From contig DAOVLV010000104.1 of assembly GCA_030631085.1 (NCBI GenBank), forward strand, positions 1 through 6,625: 6,625 nucleotides of DNA, written 5' to 3'. Of the stretch, positions 1 through 5,645 are shown piece after piece. The translations under genes and the position numbers were made by a program. The stretch is from Planctomycetales bacterium. GTDB taxonomy: Bacteria > Planctomycetota > Phycisphaerae > SM23-33. Numbering within the stretch: position 1 is the stretch's first letter; each line of letters starts with the position of its first letter. The notes under the pieces were generated by a model. The model made no database searches. It saw nothing but the letters and a program-made list of their open reading frames with translations, and was not told where the DNA came from.

Positions 1-701
1 CGGACCGAAGCGACCTCGTGGGCGTAAAAAACAGTCCGCACGTCCGCACGCTCATCCATTATAGCTCTCAATACCGTCGGCATACCCATGTACTCGTGCG
101 AAAAAAGAACCACCGGCTCGCGTACCACGGCCGTCTCGGCCGTGATTTCTTTTTCACCCACGGGCGAGACATCTATACTACGATTCACGGGCGGGACGCC
201 CGTGCTACGTGCGCCGATGATGCGCATCGCCTCCCACGCGGGTTCAGCCAGGCGGACGTACTGCTCAAATTCCCAGATATGCTCGAACTTGTCGGATGGA
301 ACGGCGAATCTCCCGAACAACTCGGCTTTGAAACGATCCAACCGGTCACGATTACAGTTGAATACGTCCACGAGGAGGACCTCGACCTTGGCCGGCGCGG
401 TTGAATCGCCGTCGGACACCTGGCGAGTCCCGTAAATAATCCCCACCCCGTATGCCTGCTCGACGGGTCTGAATTTCTCTGCCCATCCACCCGTATCTAT
501 CCCGTCGATGCTGCTGTAGAGAACCTCGCCATCGGACCCAAACCTTTCAGCCCCCGTCCGGTCGGTCGTAAATACCGGTCCGGCCAGGACAGTCCGCTCG
601 AAGACCCGCTGGTAATCGTCCGACGTTACCAGCCCGGCTACAACCGCGCCGATCCCGCCCATCTTCTCGACGGCTTCATGTGTTATGTGAATTGCTACCA
701 C
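1..701 (-). CDS. Glycogen/starch synthase-like glycosyltransferase (GT-B fold), N-terminal part, 3' end off the window
   Basis: An open frame of 233 codons runs from a GTG at 701 to the left edge without a stop. Residues 1-30 begin VVAIHITHEAVEKMGGIGAV, which matches the first strand and the K-x-G-G sugar-nucleotide loop (K13, G15, G16) of GT5-type glycogen/starch synthases. In that family the Lys contacts ADP-glucose. Residues 200-211 (FSHEYMGMPTVL) sit where these enzymes have their HDW/HEW segment, and residues 225-233 (FYAHEVASV) where they have the strand with a conserved His (H228). The C-terminal nucleotide-sugar domain lies outside the window, so donor and product cannot be read. Residues about 166-192 are encoded by a dispersed palindromic repeat and look like an insertion between two conserved segments. 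A GTG start was chosen because a strong ribosome binding site precedes it and the protein starts directly at the first beta strand. The family assignment is from recognised motifs only; a non-glycogen GT-B enzyme remains possible. Confidence 0.75.
   Translation of the reverse strand, partial: MVAIHITHEAVEKMGGIGAVVAGLVTSDDYQRVFERTVLAGPVFTTDRTGAERFGSDGEVLYSSIDGIDTGGWAEKFRPVEQAYGVGIIYGTRQVSDGDSTAPAKVEVLLVDVFNCNRDRLDRFKAELFGRFAVPSDKFEHIWEFEQYVRLAEPAWEAMRIIGARSTGVPPVNRSIDVSPVGEKEITAETAVVREPVVLFSHEYMGMPTVLRAIMDERADVRTVFYAHEVASV
126..204. repeat. Cluster of 19-nt GC-rich palindromes (HGRDARAT-type dispersed repeat) inside a gene
   Basis: Two intact palindromes are visible. Positions 126-144 read CACGGCCGTCTCGGCCGTG (7-nt arms, 5-nt loop) and 186-204 read CACGGGCGGGACGCCCGTG (same geometry). 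Between them, 159-170 keeps one arm and loop of a third copy (CACGGGC GAGAC) whose second arm has decayed. On the plus strand the cluster translates as the HGRDARAT string often seen as a spurious peptide in planctomycete and related genomes. On the minus strand it is read in frame within the glycosyltransferase, giving STGVPPV and related residues. The repeat type is recognised from general knowledge; its mobility mechanism is not known to me. Confidence 0.8.
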
Positions 702-706
702 ACCGG

Positions 707-712
707 CTCCTC
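707..712 (-). promoter_or_regulatory. Ribosome binding site fixing the GTG start of the glycosyltransferase
   Basis: Read on the minus strand, GAGGAG lies 5 nt upstream of GTG at 701. No ATG fits the N-terminus of the family, so this site decides the start. Confidence 0.7.
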
Positions 713-719
713 TTGGTAA

Positions 720-747
720 ATTGACAATTGGCGATTGACCATTGATA
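720..747. repeat. Four tandem heptanucleotides, consensus ATTGRYN
   Basis: Consecutive 7-nt units are ATTGACA (720-726), ATTGGCG (727-733), ATTGACC (734-740) and ATTGATA (741-747). The array fills the space between the two divergent genes and overlaps the promoter predicted for the gene on the right. Similar short tandem repeats built on ATTGACA occur between genes in several bacterial groups. Confidence 0.6.
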
Positions 748-749
748 AT
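721..749 (+). promoter_or_regulatory. Sigma70-type promoter for the YmdB-family gene
   Basis: A perfect -35 box TTGACA (721-726) and a -10 box GATAAT (744-749, one mismatch to TATAAT) are separated by 17 nt. The predicted transcript would start near 756 and leave a leader of about 44 nt before the ATG at 800. Both boxes are made from copies of a heptad repeat, so the match could be partly accidental. Confidence 0.5.
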
Positions 750-799
750 CTTGTTTATTGTAACTTTATCGGTCCGGCAGAATATAGAAAGTGGATAAA

Positions 800-1654
800 A
801 TGTCTATAAATATTCTTTGCATAGGTGACGTAGTCGGTAAGTGTGGCCGGGCGGCGTTGGCGGAACTGTTGCCGGGGCTTATCCGTCAGCGTGAAATCGA
901 CCTCGTCGTCTGCAATGCCGAGAACGCAGCCGGCGGCAGCGGGTTGACTCCGGCGATGTTCAATAAACTGCTGCGCTACGGTGTGGACGTCGTAACGCTG
1001 GGCGACCACGTTTATCGAAAGCGCGATATAACCGAATCGCTCGGTAATTCCGAGCGTATCGTCAGGCCGGGCAACATTTCCGCCCGCGCTATCGGGCGAA
1101 GATGGACTGTCGTGCCGACCAAATCGGGAAAGCACCAGGTGGCGGTCGCGTGCCTGCTGGGGCAGATGTATATGAAACCGGCCGATTCGCCGTGGTCGGC
1201 GATAGAGAAAATCCTCGCTGAAATCCCACCGGCGGTGAAGATTCGCGTTCTCGACTTCCATGCCGAAGCCTCCAGCGAAAAAATCGCCATGGGCTGGCAT
1301 TGCAACGGGCGTATCAGCGTGGTTTTTGGCACGCACACTCACATCCCGACGGCTGACGCTCGCGTGCTGGACGGTGGAACAGCCTACATTTCAGACCTCG
1401 GCATGACCGGCCCTTACGACGGCGTCCTGGGAAGAATGAAGGACCGCGTTCTGTACGCCCTGACGACTTCAATGCCGACGCCGTTTCAGATCGCAAAAAA
1501 CGACGTGCGATTATGCGGAGCAATCGCCACGGTCGATCCGGACACGGGCCGGGCTGAAAGCATCGAACGGGTGGAAATAAAAGCAGAAGGACCGGTCGTT
1601 ACCGAAGATAAAAAAAACTCGAACCACAAAGGACACAAAGAGCACCAGGAATAA
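800..1654 (+). CDS. ymdB: YmdB-family metallophosphoesterase (2',3'-cyclic nucleotide phosphodiesterase type)
   Basis: This 284-residue protein carries the motifs of the YmdB/TIGR00282 family of dinuclear-metal phosphoesterases. Studied members hydrolyse 2',3'-cyclic nucleotides and influence RNA turnover and biofilm behaviour. Visible motifs: IGDVVGK (D10), NAENAAGG (E41, N42), GDHVYRK (D69, H70), DFHAEASSEK (H154) and GTHTHIPTAD (H179, H181), then GTAYISDLGMTGP. In most family members the fourth motif reads GNH, with Asn as a metal ligand; here it is Asp. ATG at 800 was chosen because families of this type start two or three residues before the first strand; an in-frame GTG at 791 would add three residues. 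Neither start has a strong ribosome binding site (GTGGA at 791-795 precedes the ATG). Residues 275-284 (NHKGHKEHQE) are encoded by a dispersed repeat and are not part of the enzyme fold. No signal peptide is present, so the protein is cytoplasmic. Confidence 0.9.
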   Translation: MSINILCIGDVVGKCGRAALAELLPGLIRQREIDLVVCNAENAAGGSGLTPAMFNKLLRYGVDVVTLGDHVYRKRDITESLGNSERIVRPGNISARAIGRRWTVVPTKSGKHQVAVACLLGQMYMKPADSPWSAIEKILAEIPPAVKIRVLDFHAEASSEKIAMGWHCNGRISVVFGTHTHIPTADARVLDGGTAYISDLGMTGPYDGVLGRMKDRVLYALTTSMPTPFQIAKNDVRLCGAIATVDPDTGRAESIERVEIKAEGPVVTEDKKNSNHKGHKEHQE

Positions 1655-1701
1655 AAGAAATAGAGAATTTCTCTTTGTGATCTTTGTGCCCTTTGTGGTT
1701 C
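1621..1701. repeat. NHKGHKEH-type dispersed repeat as an inverted pair, overlapping the end of ymdB
   Basis: Positions 1621-1640 are the reverse complement of 1682-1701 with one mismatch (1633 against 1689), giving a 20-bp stem. Each arm is built of 9-nt units: CACAAAGGA (1625-1633), CACAAAGAG (1634-1642) and the degenerate CACCAGGAA (1643-1651). The loop contains a smaller palindrome, AGAGAATTTCTCT (1662-1674). The left arm encodes the last ten residues of the YmdB-family protein and the stop codon lies just beyond it. The mismatch is A-C in RNA read rightwards but a tolerated U-G pair in RNA read leftwards. It could act as a transcript end for either convergent gene, though no clear run of T follows it on the plus strand. 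Confidence 0.75.
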
Positions 1702-1728
1702 ATTCTGTTCTAATCACTCACCGCTCTG

Positions 1729-1752
1729 GTCGGCGCGTCGGGCGACGCCGAC
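1729..1752. terminator. GC-rich hairpin between convergent genes, possible transcript end
   Basis: GTCGGCG (1729-1735) pairs exactly with CGCCGAC (1746-1752), and GTCG/CGAC inside it allows a longer imperfect stem. It lies 10 nt past the stop of the minus-strand 607-residue gene. There is no T run on either side, so it is not a classical intrinsic terminator; it may stabilise the 3' end instead. Confidence 0.35.
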
Positions 1753-1761
1753 GGGTGCCGA

Positions 1762-3585
1762 TCATTTGCTGAAGTCCAGGCGCAGGCGCCTCTCGCCCTT
1801 GATGATGTCAATAACCCCGCTCTTCCACGCCGACTTGAGGTAAGGACAATCATAGGTGTCGTAGTCGAGGTCCATGTCCTTGCCGTTGAGTTTTCGGTCG
1901 GCTTTAGTGTCAATGTAGAGAGTCCCGGCCCGCTTTGACGCATAGGTCAGCTGCATCTTCTTCGGGTCGAATTGGAGGTTATTTGAAGCAATCTCACGCC
2001 GGAAGGCGTCGAAGCCGCCGAAGTCTTCAATCAGGCCTACCTCGCAGACAGCGCCGTTCCGGGCGCCGAGGCTGATTACCTCAACGTCCTTCCACGAGCC
2101 AGTCTTGGTCCACTTGTGCCCGCCCAGCATTTTCAGTGCCGCGCAGACCTTACCCTCGCGGACAAAGATCCAGCCATTCTCTTCCAGGACTTCGTCGAAT
2201 TCCTTGCGAGGGAGGTAGGCGTGTATGAATTGATACGGCTGTTTCTTTGGAATATCGTACAGCGCCACCATCGCCGTTTTGTTCTGGAAGAAGTGCCCGC
2301 AAAGGCAACGCAAGTCCCCCGTCCAGTAACCGTGTTCGCATCCGAGTTTACCCGGATGATGGGTGAAGATGCGCGCCCGGGTGCGCGTGCCGATTGTCAA
2401 GTCCCAATCATGTTGCTCGTGGCGGGCGTACCAGGCGCTCGGTCCGGGTGGGTAAGGGTCCTGCCGCTGAACACAGCCCATCACGTAATCCGGCGTGTAA
2501 TAGGTGTATTTGCGGATGCTGCCGGGGAGCGGCTTGAGAGGCAAAACGTCCTTGACGTTATGCAGGTGCTTGCGCTCGCGGTTCTCATAGGGTTTGGGGC
2601 GGTCTAGGGCGATGTCCACGACGATCTTTTTCGGCCTGTAGCCGGAAACCAGGGCATCGACGATGGTCCCTCTGTTTGCGACGGTCTTCGGATCGATGTT
2701 GCCGAAATAGAGGTACTGGAGCGGGTAAGCGCCTTCGGCGGCGTGGTCTTTGGCGGAGCCGGCATAGATGCGCCCATGTGCGCCACAGTACATACCGTTC
2801 AGGCTGTCCACAGCCATATCGACCAGGAGCAGGTCGAGCATCATTCCCGACAGCTGCTTGATCCGCTTGTCCTTGGCATAGTCGTAGAGGCCGACGAGGC
2901 ACTCCCAATCGGGCACAATGTAGCCTACGGAATCGAACTCCCCCCAGCCGCGCTGTGCGCGAAAGCGGATGTACCTGGCCAGCCAGTTCCCGTCTTCGAG
3001 AAACAGTTTCCTGCCTGTCTTGCTGTAGGCCTTGAACGTTTCGTCCGGAAACGCCTGGGCCATCAGGTATCGGCTGGTGTGGAAGAGCAGTTTGTGGTTT
3101 TCCGAGGCGTGCTTGCTCTGGAAGTTCTTGGTCAGGAAGAAGCGTTTGATCCGCTCGCACGTAGCCGGAGTCAGTTTGTCGGTGTCGTCAAACAGATGCC
3201 ACGCCCGTGCCAGTTTCATCGCGACAAAATCGCACTCGCCCTGATGGTCGCGGCCACGCGGGTGCGGATGGTCGAACCACTCGGCTACGAAACTCAACTT
3301 GGCATTTGCCGCTTCGGCAAACCGACCGAGGTGCAGATTCGCAATGGCCCGGTTACCGTAGGTGTCACTCGATTTGTCCGCAATCATTTTGGCGGTGATC
3401 TTGCGCCCAGCCGTGTTTTCAAGGAGATGTTTGGCGCGCGCGTCAAATCCGGCTAATGATTCATCCACCGACAGCGATGGGATGTTCAACTTTTCACCAG
3501 CCATGGCGTTCTCGAGTTCCCCGGCAAAGAAGGACAAAAGGGCGAAAAAAATCAAAGAGCCAACGATCACGAATCGCACACTCAT
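1762..3585 (-). CDS. Secreted 607-residue protein of unrecognised family, helical domain plus C-terminal beta domain, possibly polysaccharide-lyase-like
   Basis: I do not recognise a named family. The N-terminus is a signal peptide: R4, a hydrophobic run at 5-21 and an AMA site at 27-29 before Gly30, so export is expected. Residues about 40-300 are rich in amphipathic helices and contain SENHKLLFHTSRYLMAQ (161-177), RGWGEFDSVGY (212-222) and NGMYCGAHGR (263-272). Residues about 350-607 are rich in beta strands with many aromatics and end in RRLRLDFSK. A helical toroid followed by a beta sandwich, with conserved Asn-His and Tyr in the helical part, resembles heparinase II/III and chondroitin/alginate lyase folds; N163, H164 and Y222 would be candidate catalytic residues. 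This fold assignment is inference. The start is supported by GAGGAGA (rc of 3592-3598), 6 nt before the ATG. lpxA lies 48 nt upstream in the same direction, so co-transcription is possible. Confidence 0.85.
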   Translation of the reverse strand: MSVRFVIVGSLIFFALLSFFAGELENAMAGEKLNIPSLSVDESLAGFDARAKHLLENTAGRKITAKMIADKSSDTYGNRAIANLHLGRFAEAANAKLSFVAEWFDHPHPRGRDHQGECDFVAMKLARAWHLFDDTDKLTPATCERIKRFFLTKNFQSKHASENHKLLFHTSRYLMAQAFPDETFKAYSKTGRKLFLEDGNWLARYIRFRAQRGWGEFDSVGYIVPDWECLVGLYDYAKDKRIKQLSGMMLDLLLVDMAVDSLNGMYCGAHGRIYAGSAKDHAAEGAYPLQYLYFGNIDPKTVANRGTIVDALVSGYRPKKIVVDIALDRPKPYENRERKHLHNVKDVLPLKPLPGSIRKYTYYTPDYVMGCVQRQDPYPPGPSAWYARHEQHDWDLTIGTRTRARIFTHHPGKLGCEHGYWTGDLRCLCGHFFQNKTAMVALYDIPKKQPYQFIHAYLPRKEFDEVLEENGWIFVREGKVCAALKMLGGHKWTKTGSWKDVEVISLGARNGAVCEVGLIEDFGGFDAFRREIASNNLQFDPKKMQLTYASKRAGTLYIDTKADRKLNGKDMDLDYDTYDCPYLKSAWKSGVIDIIKGERRLRLDFSK

Positions 3586-3633
3586 TGTTGATCTCCTCGT
3601 ATTCTGCCAATCGACCGAAAACAGACTGACGCA

Positions 3634-4479
3634 TCAAACATGAGACGCACCGGCCTGGCCCGTGCGTTGAGCAGCGCGGGCGGTGGGCAGGCCTCGATTG
3701 TAGGGCGGTTGGGCCTCCAGCGCCCAGCGGACGAAATCGCGGAATCGCCCCGCCGGGGCGCCCCAATCGTTACGAGCGTCCATTTCGGTCAAGGCCTGTT
3801 TCGGCGTCAGGTCGGAACGATAAAGCAGCCTGTACGCTTCCTTAATCTGCTTACGGTCGGCGTCGGTAATGTAATCGGCGCGGCGCAGGCCTACGCTGTT
3901 GAGACCCGCGACGTAGTTAATCTGACTGGCTACTACAAACGGCGGGATATGCTGAGAAGCGCCCCCGTGGCCACGTATCATCACCAGTTCGCCGACCCGG
4001 CAGAACTGATGCACCCCCGCGTAGGCAGAGAGAATCGCACCGTTACCGATCCGGCAATGACCGGCTACGGTGGCGCTGTTGGTCAGGACGACCCGGTCGC
4101 CGACAACGCTGTCGTGTCCGACGTGCGAACAGGCCATGAAGAAACATCCGCTGCCGATAACAGTCTCGCCGCCGGGAGTTGTCGCCCGATTGATGGTAAC
4201 GCCCTCGCGGAAAATATTGTCCGAACCGATGCGAAGATAAGTCTTTTCGGTCGTATCGAATTTATAATCCTGCGGCTCGCCGCCGAGGACGGCGGACGGA
4301 TGGACGACGTTGCCCGCCCCTATTGTTGTATAGCGCCGGATAACCGCCCCTGCCAGCAGTTCGCAGTTATCCCCAATCACTACATCCGATTCGACCACGG
4401 CATAAGGGCCTACGACTACGCCTTCGCCGAGTTCGGCCCGCTCGTCCACAATGGCTGTTTCGTGTATTTTTGTCGCCAT
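3634..4479 (-). CDS. lpxA: LpxA, acyl-ACP--UDP-N-acetylglucosamine O-acyltransferase
   Basis: LpxA transfers a 3-hydroxyacyl chain from acyl carrier protein to the 3-OH of UDP-GlcNAc, the first step of lipid A synthesis, as a cytoplasmic homotrimer. Residues 1-185 form the left-handed beta helix of hexapeptide repeats (for example VVGPYAVVESDVVIGDN). Family motifs are clear: GEPQDYKF (67-74), NIFREGVTINRAT (88-100), CSHVGHDSVVG (117-127) with H122 matching the catalytic His125 of the E. coli enzyme, NSATVAGH (134-141), and GVHQFCRVG (155-163). Aligned without gaps, G170 falls at the E. coli Gly173 position, the acyl-length ruler, which suggests a long hydroxyacyl chain rather than C10. The C-terminal helical part (from about 200) carries a weakly conserved tail, so 281 residues is slightly long. 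The start has GGAG (rc of 4488-4491) 8 nt upstream. No other lipid A gene is in the window. Confidence 0.96.
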   Translation of the reverse strand: MATKIHETAIVDERAELGEGVVVGPYAVVESDVVIGDNCELLAGAVIRRYTTIGAGNVVHPSAVLGGEPQDYKFDTTEKTYLRIGSDNIFREGVTINRATTPGGETVIGSGCFFMACSHVGHDSVVGDRVVLTNSATVAGHCRIGNGAILSAYAGVHQFCRVGELVMIRGHGGASQHIPPFVVASQINYVAGLNSVGLRRADYITDADRKQIKEAYRLLYRSDLTPKQALTEMDARNDWGAPAGRFRDFVRWALEAQPPYNRGLPTARAAQRTGQAGASHV

Positions 4480-4526
4480 GAATAATTCTCCACAACGCAG
4501 GATGTTAACCGCAAACTACGTAAAAT

Positions 4527-4684
4527 AGTAGTCGGTAGTCCTCGCAGGGCAAAATCCGAAACGTAAAAAAACGAACATTTGTTTCTGTAATCTGTGTTTT
4601 GAACATTAGAAAATTCGGATTTTGAATTTGCTTCGGATTTCGTATTTCGACATTCGGATTTTGCTGTTTTGGCTACCGACTACT
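4527..4684. repeat. 158-nt element with two nested inverted repeats in the divergent lpxA/ispA intergenic region
   Basis: The outer pair is AGTAGTCGGTAG (4527-4538) and its exact reverse complement CTACCGACTACT (4673-4684). The inner pair is GCAAAATCCGAA (4549-4560) and its exact reverse complement TTCGGATTTTGC (4653-4664). The inter-arm spacings (10 and 8 nt) are nearly symmetrical, so the whole block could fold as one interrupted hairpin. The interior is AT-rich, unlike the flanking genes, and contains direct repeats but no open frame. It fills most of the 250 nt between lpxA and ispA. It resembles a miniature inverted-repeat element; no obvious target-site duplication was found. Confidence 0.6.
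4613..4663. repeat. FEIRN-type direct repeats around TTCGGATTT
   Basis: TTCGGATTT occurs at 4614-4622, 4632-4640 and 4653-4661, and the longer ATTCGGATTTTG is identical at 4613-4624 and 4652-4663. Translated on the minus strand, such arrays give the familiar low-complexity string of EIRN/SKFEIRN peptides seen in many metagenomic genomes. The copies lie inside a larger inverted-repeat element. Confidence 0.6.
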
Positions 4685-4694
4685 GATTACTAAT

Positions 4695-4722
4695 TTGCGT
4701 TCGCGTCGTTCGCGGCTAGAAT
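4695..4722 (+). promoter_or_regulatory. Candidate promoter of the ispA-dxs operon
   Basis: TAGAAT (4717-4722) matches five of six -10 positions. TTGCGT (4695-4700), 16 nt upstream, is a poor -35 box. Transcription would then start at about 4729-4730, on the start codon itself, which implies a leaderless message. This fits the absence of any ribosome binding site before the gene. Confidence 0.3.
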
Positions 4723-4729
4723 AACGGTG

Positions 4730-5635
4730 ATGGTGAACGTTTCCGTTACAAACCGTATCGGCGATATCCTGGCCCCTTATGCCGAAGCCGTCAATACCGC
4801 CCTGGCGTCCGCCTTATGCGATGAGGCTGTGCCCGCGACGCTTGCCGAAGCGATGCGTTACGCCTGCCTGAACGGCGGAAAGCGTTTGCGCCCGGCGCTG
4901 GTAATGCTGGCAGCTGAAACCGTTACCGAGAAAGAGCATTGGCTCGCCGATTCGCTCGGCGCGGCGGTGGCCATCGAAATGGTGCACTGCTACAGCCTGG
5001 TGCATGACGACCTTCCGGCAATGGATGACGACACTCTCCGGCGTGGCAGGGAAACCTGCCACGTGAAATTCGGCGAGGCAATGGCTATACTGACCGGCGA
5101 CGCGCTTCTGACGCGAGCATTCGGGGTTCTCTCCGGCGGTTTCGCAGACGCGAGTATTGCGATGAAACTAATCGGGACGCTCTCCGCCGCCGCCGGACCG
5201 ATAGGAATGGTGGCTGGACAGGTCGCCGACATGGAACTGTGCGAAGTGCCGTCCGGCGACGAAGGCAGAAGGTATATCCATCTGCGAAAGACCGCCGCTC
5301 TGCTGCAGGCGGCGGTCCGCATGGGTGGAATCTGCGCCGCCGCAAGCGAGGCTCAACTTGACGCGCTCGGTGAGTTTGGTGAAAAAATCGGCTTGGCGTT
5401 CCAGGCCGCCGACGACCTGCTCGACGCGGTCGGATCGGCTCGGACAATCGGAAAGACGCCCGGAAAGGACGCACAAACCGGTAAGCGAACATATGCCGGC
5501 GAATTGGGAATAGAGCAGACCCGACAACTCGTTACCGACCTGACGGATCAGGCCTGTCGCGCACTGGAAACCTTCGGGCCACGGGCGGAAAAACTGCGAG
5601 AATTGACGAACCTGCTGGCAAAACGAGACCGCTGA
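4730..5635 (+). CDS. ispA: Short-chain polyprenyl diphosphate synthase (farnesyl/geranylgeranyl diphosphate synthase)
   Basis: The enzyme condenses dimethylallyl diphosphate with isopentenyl diphosphate units to give FPP or GGPP, the precursors of quinones, carrier lipids and carotenoids. All signatures of the trans-prenyltransferase fold are present (numbering from the ATG): GGKRLRP at 49-55, the first aspartate-rich motif in LVHDDLPAMDDDTLRRG (D93, D94, D99, then R104, R105), the KTA segment at 187-189, and the second motif FQAADDLLDAVG (D228, D229, D232). Length (301 residues) is normal for the IspA/CrtE group. Chain length cannot be decided with certainty: the spacing DDx4D in the first motif is shared by bacterial type FPP and GGPP synthases. 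The start region reads GTG ATG GTG from 4727; ATG at 4730 is preferred, but no ribosome binding site precedes any of them. dxs follows after 10 nt, so the two are one operon. Confidence 0.93.
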   Translation: MVNVSVTNRIGDILAPYAEAVNTALASALCDEAVPATLAEAMRYACLNGGKRLRPALVMLAAETVTEKEHWLADSLGAAVAIEMVHCYSLVHDDLPAMDDDTLRRGRETCHVKFGEAMAILTGDALLTRAFGVLSGGFADASIAMKLIGTLSAAAGPIGMVAGQVADMELCEVPSGDEGRRYIHLRKTAALLQAAVRMGGICAAASEAQLDALGEFGEKIGLAFQAADDLLDAVGSARTIGKTPGKDAQTGKRTYAGELGIEQTRQLVTDLTDQACRALETFGPRAEKLRELTNLLAKRDR

Positions 5636-5645
5636 ACCGTAACAA

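Noticed and set aside
126..204. CRISPR-like spacing of palindromes
   Set aside because: Only two intact copies, no spacers of constant length, no cas genes, and the block is inside an open reading frame.
18..404. Plus-strand open frame containing HGRDIYTTIHGRDARAT
   Set aside because: It is the antisense reading of a palindromic repeat and of the glycosyltransferase gene; HGRDARAT is a well-known spurious peptide.
755..1342. 195-codon minus-strand frame opposite ymdB
   Set aside because: The plus-strand frame carries all the metallophosphoesterase motifs; this one has no recognisable features.
1655..1761. Small RNA gene in the convergent gap
   Set aside because: Strong hairpins exist, but they are explained by a dispersed repeat and a GC-rich 3' stem; no promoter was found.
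2116..3456. Several plus-strand frames (2116-2607, 2743-3456) opposite the secreted protein
   Set aside because: The minus-strand frame has a signal peptide, a ribosome binding site and continuous domain structure over 607 codons; the opposite frames are shadows from GC-rich codons.
3640..4485. 281-codon plus-strand frame opposite lpxA
   Set aside because: It mirrors the lpxA reading frame almost exactly and shows no family features, while lpxA is unmistakable.
4561..4612. Riboswitch or T-box upstream of ispA
   Set aside because: The AT-rich block belongs to a repeat element and shows no conserved aptamer motif; the ispA transcript may not even include it.
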